A stretch of 48,334 nucleotides of DNA from Selenomonadales bacterium UBA7018 (GCA_002448305.1 DJWY01000038.1:1-48334), one strand, 5' to 3'. Counted from the stretch's first letter, positions 16,905 through 25,349 are shown. Notes: generated by a model from the letters alone, not told the origin. Numbers and translations: made by a program.

Positions 16905-16932
16905 GTTAAATCCTCCTTCATCGTTTGGAAAG

Positions 16933-16961
16933 ATTATAGCATTTATCGGCGAAATATTCAA
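16933..16961 (-). promoter_or_regulatory. Sigma-70-type promoter of the fur operon
   Basis: On the minus strand TTGAAT (16961-16956) and TATAAT (16938-16933) are 17 bases apart and lie 29 bases upstream of the fur start codon. Confidence 0.7.
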
Positions 16962-16970
16962 AAAAACTAT

Positions 16971-16999
16971 TTGACTTAAAGCGCAGTTTATGATTTATC
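16971..16999 (+). promoter_or_regulatory. Candidate promoter of larB
   Basis: TTGACT is followed after 17 bases by TTTATC (or TTATCT one base later), about 20 bases before the larB start. The -35 is strong and the -10 is weak. Confidence 0.5.
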
Positions 17000-17020
17000 T
17001 TATTAGCTGAGGTGAACTTT

Positions 17021-17782
17021 ATGACAGATAAAATTTTCCTAGAACTTCTGCGCAGGTACAAGGCGGGCGAAGTTGCGGAAGAAAAAATACTGGACGCGCT
17101 GAAAAAGTTTTCGTTAGCGACGGAAAGTTTTGGCTTTGCGAATATTGATTACGGGCGCGAACTTCGGCAAGGTTTCCCTGAAGTCGTCTATTCGCCGGGC
17201 AAGACAAAGGAGCAACTCAAAATCATTTTTAAAAAACTCTACGAAAGGAGCGCGGGCAATTTGATAGCGAGTCGGGCAAGTCGCGAGCAATTTGAATTTT
17301 TGCGCGATGAAATTCCGGAAGCAATTTTTGACGAAGCGGCGCGAATGATTTACGTTGACCGAGATAAAACTTTAAAGCGCGATGAGCAGAAGAAAATTTT
17401 AATCGTGACGGCGGGAACAAGTGATGTCCCTGTCGCTGAAGAGGCGCGGCTGACGGCGTATCTTTGGGGCAATGCGGTCGACACTTGCTATGATTGCGGC
17501 GTTGCGGGGATTCATAGACTTTTCGCGCATATAGATAAAATTACTTCGGCAAATGTTATAATCGTCGTGGCGGGCATGGAAGGAGCTTTAGCTAGCGTCG
17601 TTGGCGGGCTGACTTCGCGTCCGGTTATTGCAGTGCCGACAAGTATTGGTTATGGCGCGTCGTTTAAGGGCTTAGCGGCTCTTTTGGCAATGCTGAACAG
17701 TTGCGCGACGGGCGTTGGCGTCGTCAACATTGATAACGGATTTGGAGCGGGCGTTCTCGCCTCGAAAATTAATCATGGTTAA
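17021..17782 (+). CDS. larB: LarB, pyridinium-3,5-biscarboxylate mononucleotide synthase
   Basis: The 253-residue protein is related to PurE. The C-terminal half carries the AIR-carboxylase-like core (ILIVTAGTSDVPVAEEA, then VVAGMEGALASVVGGL and PTSIGYGASFKGLAAL). The N-terminal ~110 residues (DYGRELRQGFPEVVYSPGK) are typical of LarB. LarB carboxylates nicotinic acid adenine dinucleotide in the synthesis of the nickel-pincer cofactor of lactate racemase and related enzymes. LarC, LarE and LarA are not in the window. The ATG at 17021 lies five bases after GAGGTGA. Its last 8 bases overlap the aldo/keto reductase gene. Confidence 0.92.
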   Translation: MTDKIFLELLRRYKAGEVAEEKILDALKKFSLATESFGFANIDYGRELRQGFPEVVYSPGKTKEQLKIIFKKLYERSAGNLIASRASREQFEFLRDEIPEAIFDEAARMIYVDRDKTLKRDEQKKILIVTAGTSDVPVAEEARLTAYLWGNAVDTCYDCGVAGIHRLFAHIDKITSANVIIVVAGMEGALASVVGGLTSRPVIAVPTSIGYGASFKGLAALLAMLNSCATGVGVVNIDNGFGAGVLASKINHG

Positions 17783-18683
17783 GAAAATTTTAACGCTGAT
17801 AATCTGCGCGGTGTTCGTGAATATTTTCAGTGCCTGTGCCGCGCAAAAGGAGATTCAATCAGAAATGGAAAATGACTTTGTGACTTTAAACAGCGGATAC
17901 AAAATGCCGCGACTAGGATTGGGCACGTGGACGCTTAATGACGACACAGCAGAAGATTGCGTTTATTACGCGCTAAAAATTGGATATCGGCTGATTGATA
18001 CGGCGCGTTACTACGGAAATGAAGTCGGCGTTGGTCGCGGCGTTCGTCGAGCGATTCAAGACGGCATTGCCACTCGTGAAGAAATTTTCATCACGTCGAA
18101 GATTATGCCCAGCACTTACAATTCCCCTGACAAGGCGATTGATGATTCACTAAGAAATTTAAATCTTGATTACATCGATTTAATGTTGATTCATCAGCCT
18201 GGCTACAATGATGAGGAAGTTTACAAAGCATTGGAACGCGGCGTCAAGGCTGGCAAAATTCGTTCAATCGGCATTTCAAATTACTACACGCCTAGCGATT
18301 TCGACCGGATTAAAAATATCGCCGAGATTATCCCCGTCGTTGTCCAGAATGAAAATCATATTTATTATCAGAATGAAAAGCTTCAAAACTACGTCGCCAA
18401 ATATGGTACGGTCGTTGAAAGTTGGTATCCTTTTGGCGGGCGCGGCAATACTCAGAAAATTTTCTCCGATTCAACTATCCAACAGCTTGCTAAAAAATAT
18501 TCTAAATCGCCCGCGCAGATTATTTTGCGTTGGCACTTGCAAGCGGGCTACGTCGTAATTCCAGGCTCTAAGAATATGAATCACATTGCGGAGAATTTTG
18601 AAGTATTCGATTTTGCGCTGACTGCTGACGATATGGCTTTAATGCGCGGCTTAAATAAAAATCGTCGCTTTGAAAACTGGTAA
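17775..18683 (+). CDS. Aldo/keto reductase with lipoprotein signal
   Basis: The 302-residue protein has an N-terminal lipoprotein signal: KK, a hydrophobic stretch and the lipobox FSAC with Cys21. An aldo/keto reductase barrel follows. The catalytic tetrad is visible as D75 and Y80 (DTARYYGNE), K109 (ITSKIMP) and H140 (LMLIHQP), and the NADPH-site signature VIPGSKNMNHIAENF is near the C-terminus. It resembles AKR5-like 2,5-diketogluconate reductases, but the substrate is unknown. Most such enzymes are cytoplasmic because they need NADPH; an exported copy raises the question of where cofactor would come from. The start lies inside the end of larB (8-base overlap), and no better internal start with its own ribosome-binding site is seen. 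Confidence 0.9.
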   Translation: MVKKILTLIICAVFVNIFSACAAQKEIQSEMENDFVTLNSGYKMPRLGLGTWTLNDDTAEDCVYYALKIGYRLIDTARYYGNEVGVGRGVRRAIQDGIATREEIFITSKIMPSTYNSPDKAIDDSLRNLNLDYIDLMLIHQPGYNDEEVYKALERGVKAGKIRSIGISNYYTPSDFDRIKNIAEIIPVVVQNENHIYYQNEKLQNYVAKYGTVVESWYPFGGRGNTQKIFSDSTIQQLAKKYSKSPAQIILRWHLQAGYVVIPGSKNMNHIAENFEVFDFALTADDMALMRGLNKNRRFENW

Positions 18684-18776
18684 TTAAAAATTTCTCCTAG
18701 CGTGTAACAACTCGTTCTAATCAGCGTATAAGGTGCAGAAAGAAAAATTTAACTAAACACAAAGGAGAAATGCAAA

Positions 18777-19007
18777 ATGACAAATGTAATGACAAAAGAA
18801 ATCCTCAAATATGAGCAACTCGAACAGGTCGCGGGCGGTACTTTCCAAGAAACTGACGAACTTATACGAGCAATCGGTATGGTTGACGTACGAGTAAAGA
18901 CAAGTCATACACACTACCAAACAAGTTATAGCACGGAGCATAGGCAACTTAAACGAGATGAAGTCGAAAATTATCATCCGCGCCGTAAGATATATAAGGC
19001 GCATTGA
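18777..19007 (+). CDS. Small peptide with double-glycine leader (bacteriocin/RiPP-like precursor)
   Basis: The 76-residue peptide has the hallmark of a leader cut by a C39-peptidase ABC transporter: YEQLEQVAGG ending at residue 21, with the expected hydrophobic positions before the Gly-Gly. The predicted 55-residue product is hydrophilic, rich in His, Thr, Ser and Arg, without cysteines, so it is not lanthipeptide-like and lacks the hydrophobic helix common in class II bacteriocins. AAAGGAG lies about nine bases before the ATG. No transporter, immunity or modification gene is adjacent. It could be an orphan precursor exported by machinery elsewhere or a signalling peptide. The call rests on the leader motif only. 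Confidence 0.6.
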   Translation: MTNVMTKEILKYEQLEQVAGGTFQETDELIRAIGMVDVRVKTSHTHYQTSYSTEHRQLKRDEVENYHPRRKIYKAH

Positions 19008-19067
19008 CTTCTAAAACTAATTAATGTAAAATGAAAATCCTAAAGAATATTGAGGAAAGGAGAAGTC

Positions 19068-19440
19068 TTGCGTTTGAAAACGGCTGAAATCGAAAAAGCA
19101 GTGCTAGCGGTAGGCTGTTTAGCAAGAGATAGGGCGCGTGTACCGTCCTCCTGGCAATTTAAAGACCTTGCCCGGTAGGAGCCGCAGAAGTGATAGGTCA
19201 CAAGTACACACCTACCGTGGGACACACGGGAAGTTACGCCTTTGGAGACCATGTAAAATGGTCGTTGAATTAGGAATCCCTCCATGTGGGGAGTGTCAAT
19301 TGAAAAACCATTACGGAATCGACGCGGATATTAGTAACGGATTCTGGTTCTTCAGCGACGGAAGTAAAAATACTTACAAAAAAGACGGTAAATCATTGAA
19401 TCACCAGCAAGTTTGGGAAATGATAGTACAAAAAATTTAA
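19068..19440 (+). other. Frame-disrupted small gene or structured RNA region
   Basis: A strong AAAGGAG is followed by a TTG at 19068 whose frame encodes 36 residues (starting LRLKTAEIEKAVLAVGC) and stops at 19178. A second frame, offset by +1, is open from 19138 to 19440 and carries on to the terminator. The overlap is unusually rich in Arg, Gly, Pro and Cys codons and unlike the neighbours. It also holds competing complementary words: GTGTAC (19138-19143) with GTACAC (19204-19209), and CCCGGTAGG (19171-19179) with CCTACC-GT-GGG (from 19211). These interleave as a pseudoknot would. A second GGTAGG at 19109 could compete for CCTACC. Either an ancestral gene has a frameshift, or the 5' part is a structured leader. 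I recognise no RNA family. Confidence 0.4.
19258..19440 (+). CDS. Possible 60-residue protein with CxxC
   Basis: An ATG at 19258, about ten bases after GGAG, opens a frame to 19440: MVVELGIPPCGECQLKNHYG and onward, ending VWEMIVQKI. It has one CxxC and a sensible composition in its second half. It may be an independent short gene downstream of a structured leader, or the intact tail of a frameshifted gene. I do not recognise a family. Confidence 0.4.
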   Translation: MVVELGIPPCGECQLKNHYGIDADISNGFWFFSDGSKNTYKKDGKSLNHQQVWEMIVQKI

Positions 19441-19445
19441 AAACT

Positions 19446-19472
19446 AGCTCCGGCTAATGTCGGGGCTTTTTT
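19446..19472 (+). terminator. Intrinsic terminator before pheS
   Basis: AGCTCCG pairs with CGGGGCT (7 bp, one G-U) around an 8-base loop and is followed by six T residues. It lies directly after the stop at 19440, which supports transcription of the small-gene region before it. Confidence 0.88.
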
Positions 19473-19544
19473 GTTTTCGTGTACAAAAGTCTTGAAATAT
19501 TTTTTGGCGTATGTTAGCTTAAAGGACACAAAGGAGGATTATTA

Positions 19545-20570
19545 ATGGAACAACAAATAAAGGACTTGCGCTTTCGGGCGGGCGACGCGATAAAAAATGC
19601 CGCGACGCTTAAAGAGCTTGACGAAGTGCGCGTAAAGTTTTTGGGCAAAAAAGGCGAGCTTACAAGCTTACTGCGCGGCATGAGCAAACTTTCAGCCGAA
19701 GAACGCCCGCTTGTCGGAAAAATCGTCAACGAGGCACGCGCCGAAATTGAACAACTTATCGCTGAAAAAAATTCCGAACTTAAAGCGGCGGAACTTCAAG
19801 CAAAATTGGCGTCGGAGAAAATCGACGTGACGTTAGCCGGTCGGCGCGTTCATGCCGGTCACCTTCACCCGCTGACATTGACTTTAAACCGCGTGAAAGA
19901 AATTTTCGTAAGCATGGGCTACAGCGTCGAGGAAGGTCCCGAAGTCGAGACCGATTATTATAATTTCGAGGCTCTCAATCTCCCTAAAGACCACCCCGCC
20001 CGCGATATGCAAGATTCTTTCTATATCACCGAAGAAATTTTGCTCCGCACGCAGACTTCACCAGTGCAAGCGCGGACTATGGAACGCCATAAAAATAACG
20101 AGCCGATAAGAATGATTGCGCCCGGCAGAGTTTATCGCCGCGACGATTATGACGCTTCGCATTCGCCAATGTTCACGCAAGTTGAAGGGCTTGTCATCGA
20201 CAAGGGAATTTCCTTCGCCGACTTGAAAGGCACGCTTGAGGACTTCAGCAAGAAAATTTTCGGCGAGCGTACTAAAATCCGTTTGCGTCCTAGTTTCTTC
20301 CCTTTCACGGAGCCGAGCGCGGAAGTTGATGTTTCGTGCGTTATGTGTCACGGCGAAGGTTGCAAAGTTTGTCAGGGAACGGGCTGGCTTGAAATTTTAG
20401 GCGCGGGCATGGTTCACCCCGATGTTTTGAAAATGAGCGGCTACGACCCCGACGAAGTTAGCGGCTTTGCATTTGGCATGGGCATTGAGCGCATTGCAAT
20501 GTTGACTTATGGGCTTGACGATATGCGCTTGCTTTACGATAACGACGTTAGATTTCTTAAGCAATTTTGA
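19545..20570 (+). CDS. pheS: Phenylalanyl-tRNA synthetase alpha subunit
   Basis: The 341-residue protein has an N-terminal coiled coil (about 1-85) that contacts tRNA and a class II catalytic domain. GRRVHAGHLHPLTL, motif 2 around PGRVYRRDDYDASHSPMFTQ and motif 3 GFAFGMGIERIAMLTYG are visible. The length matches bacterial PheS. It forms the alpha2-beta2 enzyme with PheT, whose gene starts 12 bases downstream. AAAGGAGG precedes the ATG. An intrinsic terminator at 19446-19472 insulates it from upstream transcription. I saw no T-box leader in the 70 bases between that terminator and the start. Confidence 0.97.
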   Translation: MEQQIKDLRFRAGDAIKNAATLKELDEVRVKFLGKKGELTSLLRGMSKLSAEERPLVGKIVNEARAEIEQLIAEKNSELKAAELQAKLASEKIDVTLAGRRVHAGHLHPLTLTLNRVKEIFVSMGYSVEEGPEVETDYYNFEALNLPKDHPARDMQDSFYITEEILLRTQTSPVQARTMERHKNNEPIRMIAPGRVYRRDDYDASHSPMFTQVEGLVIDKGISFADLKGTLEDFSKKIFGERTKIRLRPSFFPFTEPSAEVDVSCVMCHGEGCKVCQGTGWLEILGAGMVHPDVLKMSGYDPDEVSGFAFGMGIERIAMLTYGLDDMRLLYDNDVRFLKQF

Positions 20571-20582
20571 GGCGGTGATTTT

Positions 20583-23270
20583 GTGCAGGTATCAACCAAA
20601 TGGCTGAAAGATTACATTGACATAAATTTGACGGTCGACGAGCTGGCGGAGAAATTCACGCTGGCGGGAATTCCGGTCGAAAACGTCATCAAGGCGGGCG
20701 AAGGCTTAGAAAAAGTTGTGACGGGACGCATTGAGGAATTGACAGCGCACCCCGACAGTGACCACCTTTTAATTTGTCAAATGAATGTTGGCGAAGAAAA
20801 TCTTTTGCAGATTGTCACGGGGGCACCCAACGTTAAGCAGGGGCAAGTTGTGCCCGTCGCTTTGATTGGCGCGAATCTTCCTTGCGGCAAGAAAATTTCC
20901 AAAGGGAAAATGCGCGGCGTTATCTCAAACGGTATGCTTTGTTCGGCGGGCGAATTAAATCTTGACCTTGAGGGCTTGCCTGAAGAACAGAAAACCGGCA
21001 TTTACATTTTGCCCGACGATACGCCCATTGGATTGCCCGCCGCGCTTGTTCTAGGGCTTGACGACGACATTTTAGAATTTGAGCTTACAGCTAATCGCGG
21101 CGACTGTTTCAGCGTGATTGGACTTGTGCGCGAACTGGCGGTTTTGACTGGTAAAAAGCCGCGCTTCCCCGAAGTCAAAGTTGACGAGAACGACGAACGC
21201 AACGCGGCAGATTTAGTTAAAATCGGCATTGACGCGCCCGACCTTTGCGGAAGATTTTCTGCGCGGGTGCTGACTAATGTTAAGCTTGCGCCGTCGCCCG
21301 AATGGATGGTTAAGCGTCTTGAGGGCGCAGGCATGCGGGCTATCAATAACGTTGTCGACGTGACCAACTTTGTTATGCTGGAAATGGGGCAACCGCTCCA
21401 CGCTTACGACTTCGACGAAGTTAAAGGTCACGAACTCACCGCCCGCCGCGCTGTTGAATTTGAACCGCTTCACACGCTCGACGATACTAACAGGCTTGCT
21501 AAGGGCGGCGAACTCGTTATTGCCGACGCCGAAAAAGCAGCGGGGCTTGCAGGGATTATGGGCGGCTTTGAAACTGAAATCACCGAGAAAACTACGACCG
21601 TTATTCTTGAGGCGGCGAGCTTTAACTATGCGTCGATAAGGCGGACAAGTCGCGCAGTCGGTTTGCATTCTGAAGCCAGCGGCAGATTTGAACGCGGCAC
21701 CAACATTAACGGCACTGTTGCCGCTCTCGACCGCGTCGCGCAACTTCTGCAACAAATGGGAGCTTGCGACGTTTGCAAAGGCGTCGTTGATGTTTATCCT
21801 ACGCCCAAACCCGAAATCAAAATAAAATTCACGCCCGCGCAGATTAACGCCCGACTCGGCACGAACTATTCAGACGCGCAAATTATTGACGTGTTGGAGG
21901 CTCTCGGCTTTAAAATTGAGAACGTTGGCGGCGTCGACGAACTCACGGACGAAGTTGTTGATAAAATTTCCTCCGCGACGAAAAATTTCACTAAAGCGGC
22001 TCGCGAACTCGGCAAGAAATCTACTGCTGAAAATTTCGTTAAAAATTTGGGCGAACACTTCAGCGAACTTTTCAAAAATGTTGGCGCGAAAGCTAACGAA
22101 GTCAAAGATTTAGGCGTAGAAGATTTTATAAAGGGGCTTGGCTCCAACGTCGAAAATTTGGTTAAATCCGCTGATTTGAAACTTTCTTCGGCTTATGAAG
22201 CGACCGTTCCCGATTGGCGCAATGATGTCACAATCCCCGACGATTTATCCGAAGAAGTCGCTAGAATTTACGGTTTTGATAAAATTCCTTCGACGCTCCC
22301 CAAAGGCAATCAGCAGGGGCGGCAATCTGATAGGCAGAATTTCATTGACAAGATTAAAAGTATTTTGACGGGACTTGGCATGTGCGAGGAATTATCCTTT
22401 GCGTTCACAAGCGAGGCAATGTTTGACAAAATGCGCGTGCCCGCTGATAGTCCGTTGCGTCAAGCCGTCCCGATTATGAATCCGCTAACGGACGAAGCAC
22501 CGCTTTTGAGAACAACGTTGCTGACTTCGATTTTCGAGAATGCCGCAAGAAATTTCAGCCGCAAAAATGAAGACGTTCGCTTATTCGATGTCGCGCCGGT
22601 TTTCATTCCGAAAAAGTTGCCCGTAACCGAACTGCCGCACGAAAAATATAAATTGGCGGGACTTTTAATGGGACGCCGCGAGCCTAAAGGTTGGTCGCAA
22701 GATTCCGCGCAGGTTGATTTTTATGACGCAAAAGGAATTGTCGAAGAACTTTTAGCGGGCTTGTCGATTGCAAATTATTTCGTCGAGGCGGGCGAGCATT
22801 ATGCCTTGCATCCTGGCAAAACTGCCGTATTCAAAAAAGGTCGTGACGTTTTAGTTACGGTCGGCGAAGTACACCCCGCAGTTGCTGAGGCTTTGGGCAT
22901 TAAGAAGAAAATTTACGTGTTCGAGGCGGACGTTGAGACTTTGCAGAAATTCGCCGCGAAGAAATTTAGCTTTGAACACCTGCCAAAATATCCGTCGATA
23001 AGCCGTGACTTGGCAATTTTGGTTGAACATGACGTGGCGGCGGGCGAAGTCGAAAAAGTTATCGCGAAAAACGCTGGAGAATTTTTCAAGGGCGTTACGC
23101 TTTTCGACGTGTACACTGGCGAGCGCATTTCCGCTGATAAAAAATCTTTGGCGTTCGCGATTGAATTTCGCTCGAAGGAACGCACCCTTAAGGACGAAGA
23201 GGCAGACGCGGCGTTCAAAAATATTCTGTCGGCAGTCGAAAAGGAATTCGGAGCCGAACTGAGAAGTTGA
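20583..23270 (+). CDS. pheT: Phenylalanyl-tRNA synthetase beta subunit with an inserted helical segment
   Basis: The 895-residue protein has the normal PheT order: N-terminal EMAP-II-like tRNA-binding fold (residues 40-150, CQMNVGEENLLQIVTGAPNV), B3/B4 editing region, B5, catalytic-like core and C-terminal ferredoxin-like anticodon-binding domain (FEHLPKYPSISRDLAILV). Bacterial PheT is usually about 790-810 residues. The excess is an insertion of roughly 85 residues (about 450-535, DNA 21932-22190) inside the B5 region. It lies between LGFKIENVGG and YEATVPDWRNDV, which are contiguous in ordinary PheT. The insert is charged, Lys-rich and apparently amphipathic-helical, with repeated F-K-LG-like segments. 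The start is a GTG at 20583 after GAGGCGG. The zapA gene follows 10 bases after the stop. Confidence 0.96.
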   Translation: MQVSTKWLKDYIDINLTVDELAEKFTLAGIPVENVIKAGEGLEKVVTGRIEELTAHPDSDHLLICQMNVGEENLLQIVTGAPNVKQGQVVPVALIGANLPCGKKISKGKMRGVISNGMLCSAGELNLDLEGLPEEQKTGIYILPDDTPIGLPAALVLGLDDDILEFELTANRGDCFSVIGLVRELAVLTGKKPRFPEVKVDENDERNAADLVKIGIDAPDLCGRFSARVLTNVKLAPSPEWMVKRLEGAGMRAINNVVDVTNFVMLEMGQPLHAYDFDEVKGHELTARRAVEFEPLHTLDDTNRLAKGGELVIADAEKAAGLAGIMGGFETEITEKTTTVILEAASFNYASIRRTSRAVGLHSEASGRFERGTNINGTVAALDRVAQLLQQMGACDVCKGVVDVYPTPKPEIKIKFTPAQINARLGTNYSDAQIIDVLEALGFKIENVGGVDELTDEVVDKISSATKNFTKAARELGKKSTAENFVKNLGEHFSELFKNVGAKANEVKDLGVEDFIKGLGSNVENLVKSADLKLSSAYEATVPDWRNDVTIPDDLSEEVARIYGFDKIPSTLPKGNQQGRQSDRQNFIDKIKSILTGLGMCEELSFAFTSEAMFDKMRVPADSPLRQAVPIMNPLTDEAPLLRTTLLTSIFENAARNFSRKNEDVRLFDVAPVFIPKKLPVTELPHEKYKLAGLLMGRREPKGWSQDSAQVDFYDAKGIVEELLAGLSIANYFVEAGEHYALHPGKTAVFKKGRDVLVTVGEVHPAVAEALGIKKKIYVFEADVETLQKFAAKKFSFEHLPKYPSISRDLAILVEHDVAAGEVEKVIAKNAGEFFKGVTLFDVYTGERISADKKSLAFAIEFRSKERTLKDEEADAAFKNILSAVEKEFGAELRS

Positions 23271-23280
23271 GGTGATTGAG

Positions 23281-23547
23281 TTGAAGGTAGAAAAACCCGC
23301 CGGCGAAATGAAGCGCGTCGAAGTTGAAATTTTCGGGGAAGTTTATCGCTTGCGCACTGAAGACCCTAACGGACTTGCTAAGCTCGTGCACATAGTCGAT
23401 TCTACAATGAAAACAATTTCGCAAAATACGCGCTCTTTCGCAGGAAGTCGGATTGCGGTTTTGGCGGCACTTAAAATCGCCGAAGATTATGTTCAACTCA
23501 AGAAGGATTACGACGAATTAATCCATCTCCTTGACGAAAATAAATAA
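23281..23547 (+). CDS. zapA: ZapA-like cell division protein
   Basis: The 88-residue protein has the ZapA pattern: a short beta-rich N-terminal part (VEVEIFGEVYRLRTED), then a long helix or coiled coil (residues 25-85, with KIAEDYVQLKKDYDELIHLL). ZapA binds FtsZ and stabilises the division ring. Its place just after pheT is common in Firmicutes. The TTG at 23281 lies six bases after GAGGTG; a GTG at 23272 is part of that site. It probably shares the pheST transcript. Confidence 0.85.
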   Translation: MKVEKPAGEMKRVEVEIFGEVYRLRTEDPNGLAKLVHIVDSTMKTISQNTRSFAGSRIAVLAALKIAEDYVQLKKDYDELIHLLDENK

Positions 23548-23590
23548 AGTGGCTAATTTCGAGTCACTAATCACTAGAAAGGAATCGCCT

Positions 23591-25321
23591 ATGAATTTAA
23601 ATCAACTTTCTAAAAAATTATTTCCGGTCTTTATCAAGAGTACAGAAAATTTTAAGCCGTGCCGACTTTTTCTTTCTGTGTCCGATATGAAGACAAGAGC
23701 TATCACCCGCCACGCCGTCGCCGATAATCCTGCTGACGCTTGGGCTTCTGCGCTTGAAAAACTTAAAGAGGCTTTCGGCTCCAAAAAACCTTTTATCCTC
23801 CGTGCAGATTGGGTCATTGAAAGTCAAGCCGGAACTTGGGCAGATTTTCTTAAACTCTTAGGAAAAACGCGGCGCAATTATTTTCGTTTCGGCGTCGCAT
23901 TCGATTCAAATTACGACATTGCCATAACTGAAAGCGAACTCAATGCCAACGCGCTTCTTTACAAGGACGGCAAAGAGGGCAGTGCAAATTGCGTTTTCCG
24001 CGCTGAACGTTGCAACGAATATTGCCAAACTCGTTTTAACTGCGATATGCCAAAACTTGAGCCGACAAGTATTGTAGAAATTTTCAAGACTGCTGGCGTT
24101 TTCGTTTCCGAAGAAGAACCGATTCCCATACCCATTACAGGCACCGGACTTGCTACCGGTCACCGCGACGTTTCTCATACCGATTCGGGTACGATTTTAA
24201 AAATGGTGCGTAAGGGCGCGAGTTTTCTTGCAAATCAAGTTCAAAAGTCCGGAAAGTTTGTCTATGGTCTTTGGCCTTGCTTTAATAAAGTTGTTCCCAA
24301 ATATAATACGTTGCGCCATTTTAGCTCGTCCTTTGCTATGCTTGACGTTTACGAAACGTACCGAATGGGCGAAGCTAAAATTGGTGCCGCGATTAACAAG
24401 GCGATTAAATACGGCGTTGAACATTTTATAAAATATCGTACATTGCCCGACGGAACCGAAGTAGCTTATATCTACGAGCCTGAGGAAAAAGAAATTAAAC
24501 TCGGTGCGCTCGGCGTTATTTTGGTCATGTTCATAAAGCACGCCAAACTTATGAAGACAAAAAAATATTATCCTCTGATGAATGCTCTTGCCCGCGCAAT
24601 TTACACTATGCAAAAACCCGACGGCAGTTTTGTACACGTCTTGAACTCGGACGATTTCTCCGTCAAGGAAGAATTCCGCATTGTTTACTACGACGGCGAA
24701 GCGGTTTTCGGTTTGATGAAGCTTTATTCTTTGACGCATGATGAAATGTTGCTTAGGGCGTCGCAAATTGCTTTTCAGCGATTCATAGCCACCGACCATT
24801 GGAAAAATCACGACCATTGGCTTTCGTATTCGATTAACGAGTTGACTTTATACAGCCCCGACCGCGAGTATTTCGAGTTTGGTATAAACAATTTCCTAGA
24901 CTTTTTGCCGTTCATATATCATCGCGATACGCAATTCCCGACGTTGCTTGAATTGATGATGGCGGCGGATTCAATGTTGGAGCGACTAAAGACAATGCCC
25001 GAAATGGCAGACTTATTAGCGCGGGTGCCGCTTGACGATTTTTATGCGGCAATGGAGGCGCGTGCGAAAAATTTACTCAACGGCTATTTTTATCCGGAAA
25101 TGGCAATGTTTTTCCAAAAGCCGGAAAGTATCGTTGACACATTTTTTATACGTCACCACGCCTTCAGAGCGCGAATTGATGACGTGGAGCATTTCTTATC
25201 GGCCTTGACGGCTTATCGACGCTACTTGGCGCGACGGGATCACGAGCCGCAACCGTCTAAGGCATTACTCGAAGGAAAAGCGGAGGGCACCGGCTTATAT
25301 AACATTCAAGTCGGCAAGTGA
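23591..25321 (+). CDS. Unknown protein with probable alpha/alpha-barrel C-terminal domain
   Basis: I do not recognise a named family for this 576-residue protein. It has no signal peptide or membrane segment. The first ~190 residues form a mixed alpha/beta region with several cysteines (AERCNEYCQTRFNC near residue 155). From about 205 onward, repeated helical pairs with GxF/YGLWP, YDGEAVFGLMKLY, MQKPDGSFVHVL and YSINELTLY resemble the (alpha/alpha)6 toroids of glycan-active enzymes, epimerases and terpene cyclases. A carbohydrate-related role is plausible but unproven. The ATG at 23591 has GAAAGGAAT upstream; a frame extension into zapA is not needed. It lies between zapA and eno, which has its own promoter. 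Confidence 0.75.
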   Translation: MNLNQLSKKLFPVFIKSTENFKPCRLFLSVSDMKTRAITRHAVADNPADAWASALEKLKEAFGSKKPFILRADWVIESQAGTWADFLKLLGKTRRNYFRFGVAFDSNYDIAITESELNANALLYKDGKEGSANCVFRAERCNEYCQTRFNCDMPKLEPTSIVEIFKTAGVFVSEEEPIPIPITGTGLATGHRDVSHTDSGTILKMVRKGASFLANQVQKSGKFVYGLWPCFNKVVPKYNTLRHFSSSFAMLDVYETYRMGEAKIGAAINKAIKYGVEHFIKYRTLPDGTEVAYIYEPEEKEIKLGALGVILVMFIKHAKLMKTKKYYPLMNALARAIYTMQKPDGSFVHVLNSDDFSVKEEFRIVYYDGEAVFGLMKLYSLTHDEMLLRASQIAFQRFIATDHWKNHDHWLSYSINELTLYSPDREYFEFGINNFLDFLPFIYHRDTQFPTLLELMMAADSMLERLKTMPEMADLLARVPLDDFYAAMEARAKNLLNGYFYPEMAMFFQKPESIVDTFFIRHHAFRARIDDVEHFLSALTAYRRYLARRDHEPQPSKALLEGKAEGTGLYNIQVGK

Positions 25322-25349
25322 AAATCTGTAAAAATTTTTAGAAAATATC

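Noticed and set aside
16905..17020. A canonical Fur box between fur and larB
   Set aside because: AT-rich palindromic bits are present but none matches the 19-base Fur or 15-base PerR consensus well enough.
24197..24817. 206-codon open frame antisense to the 576-residue protein gene
   Set aside because: It has no ribosome-binding site or motifs and lies entirely within a continuous plus-strand gene with a good start.
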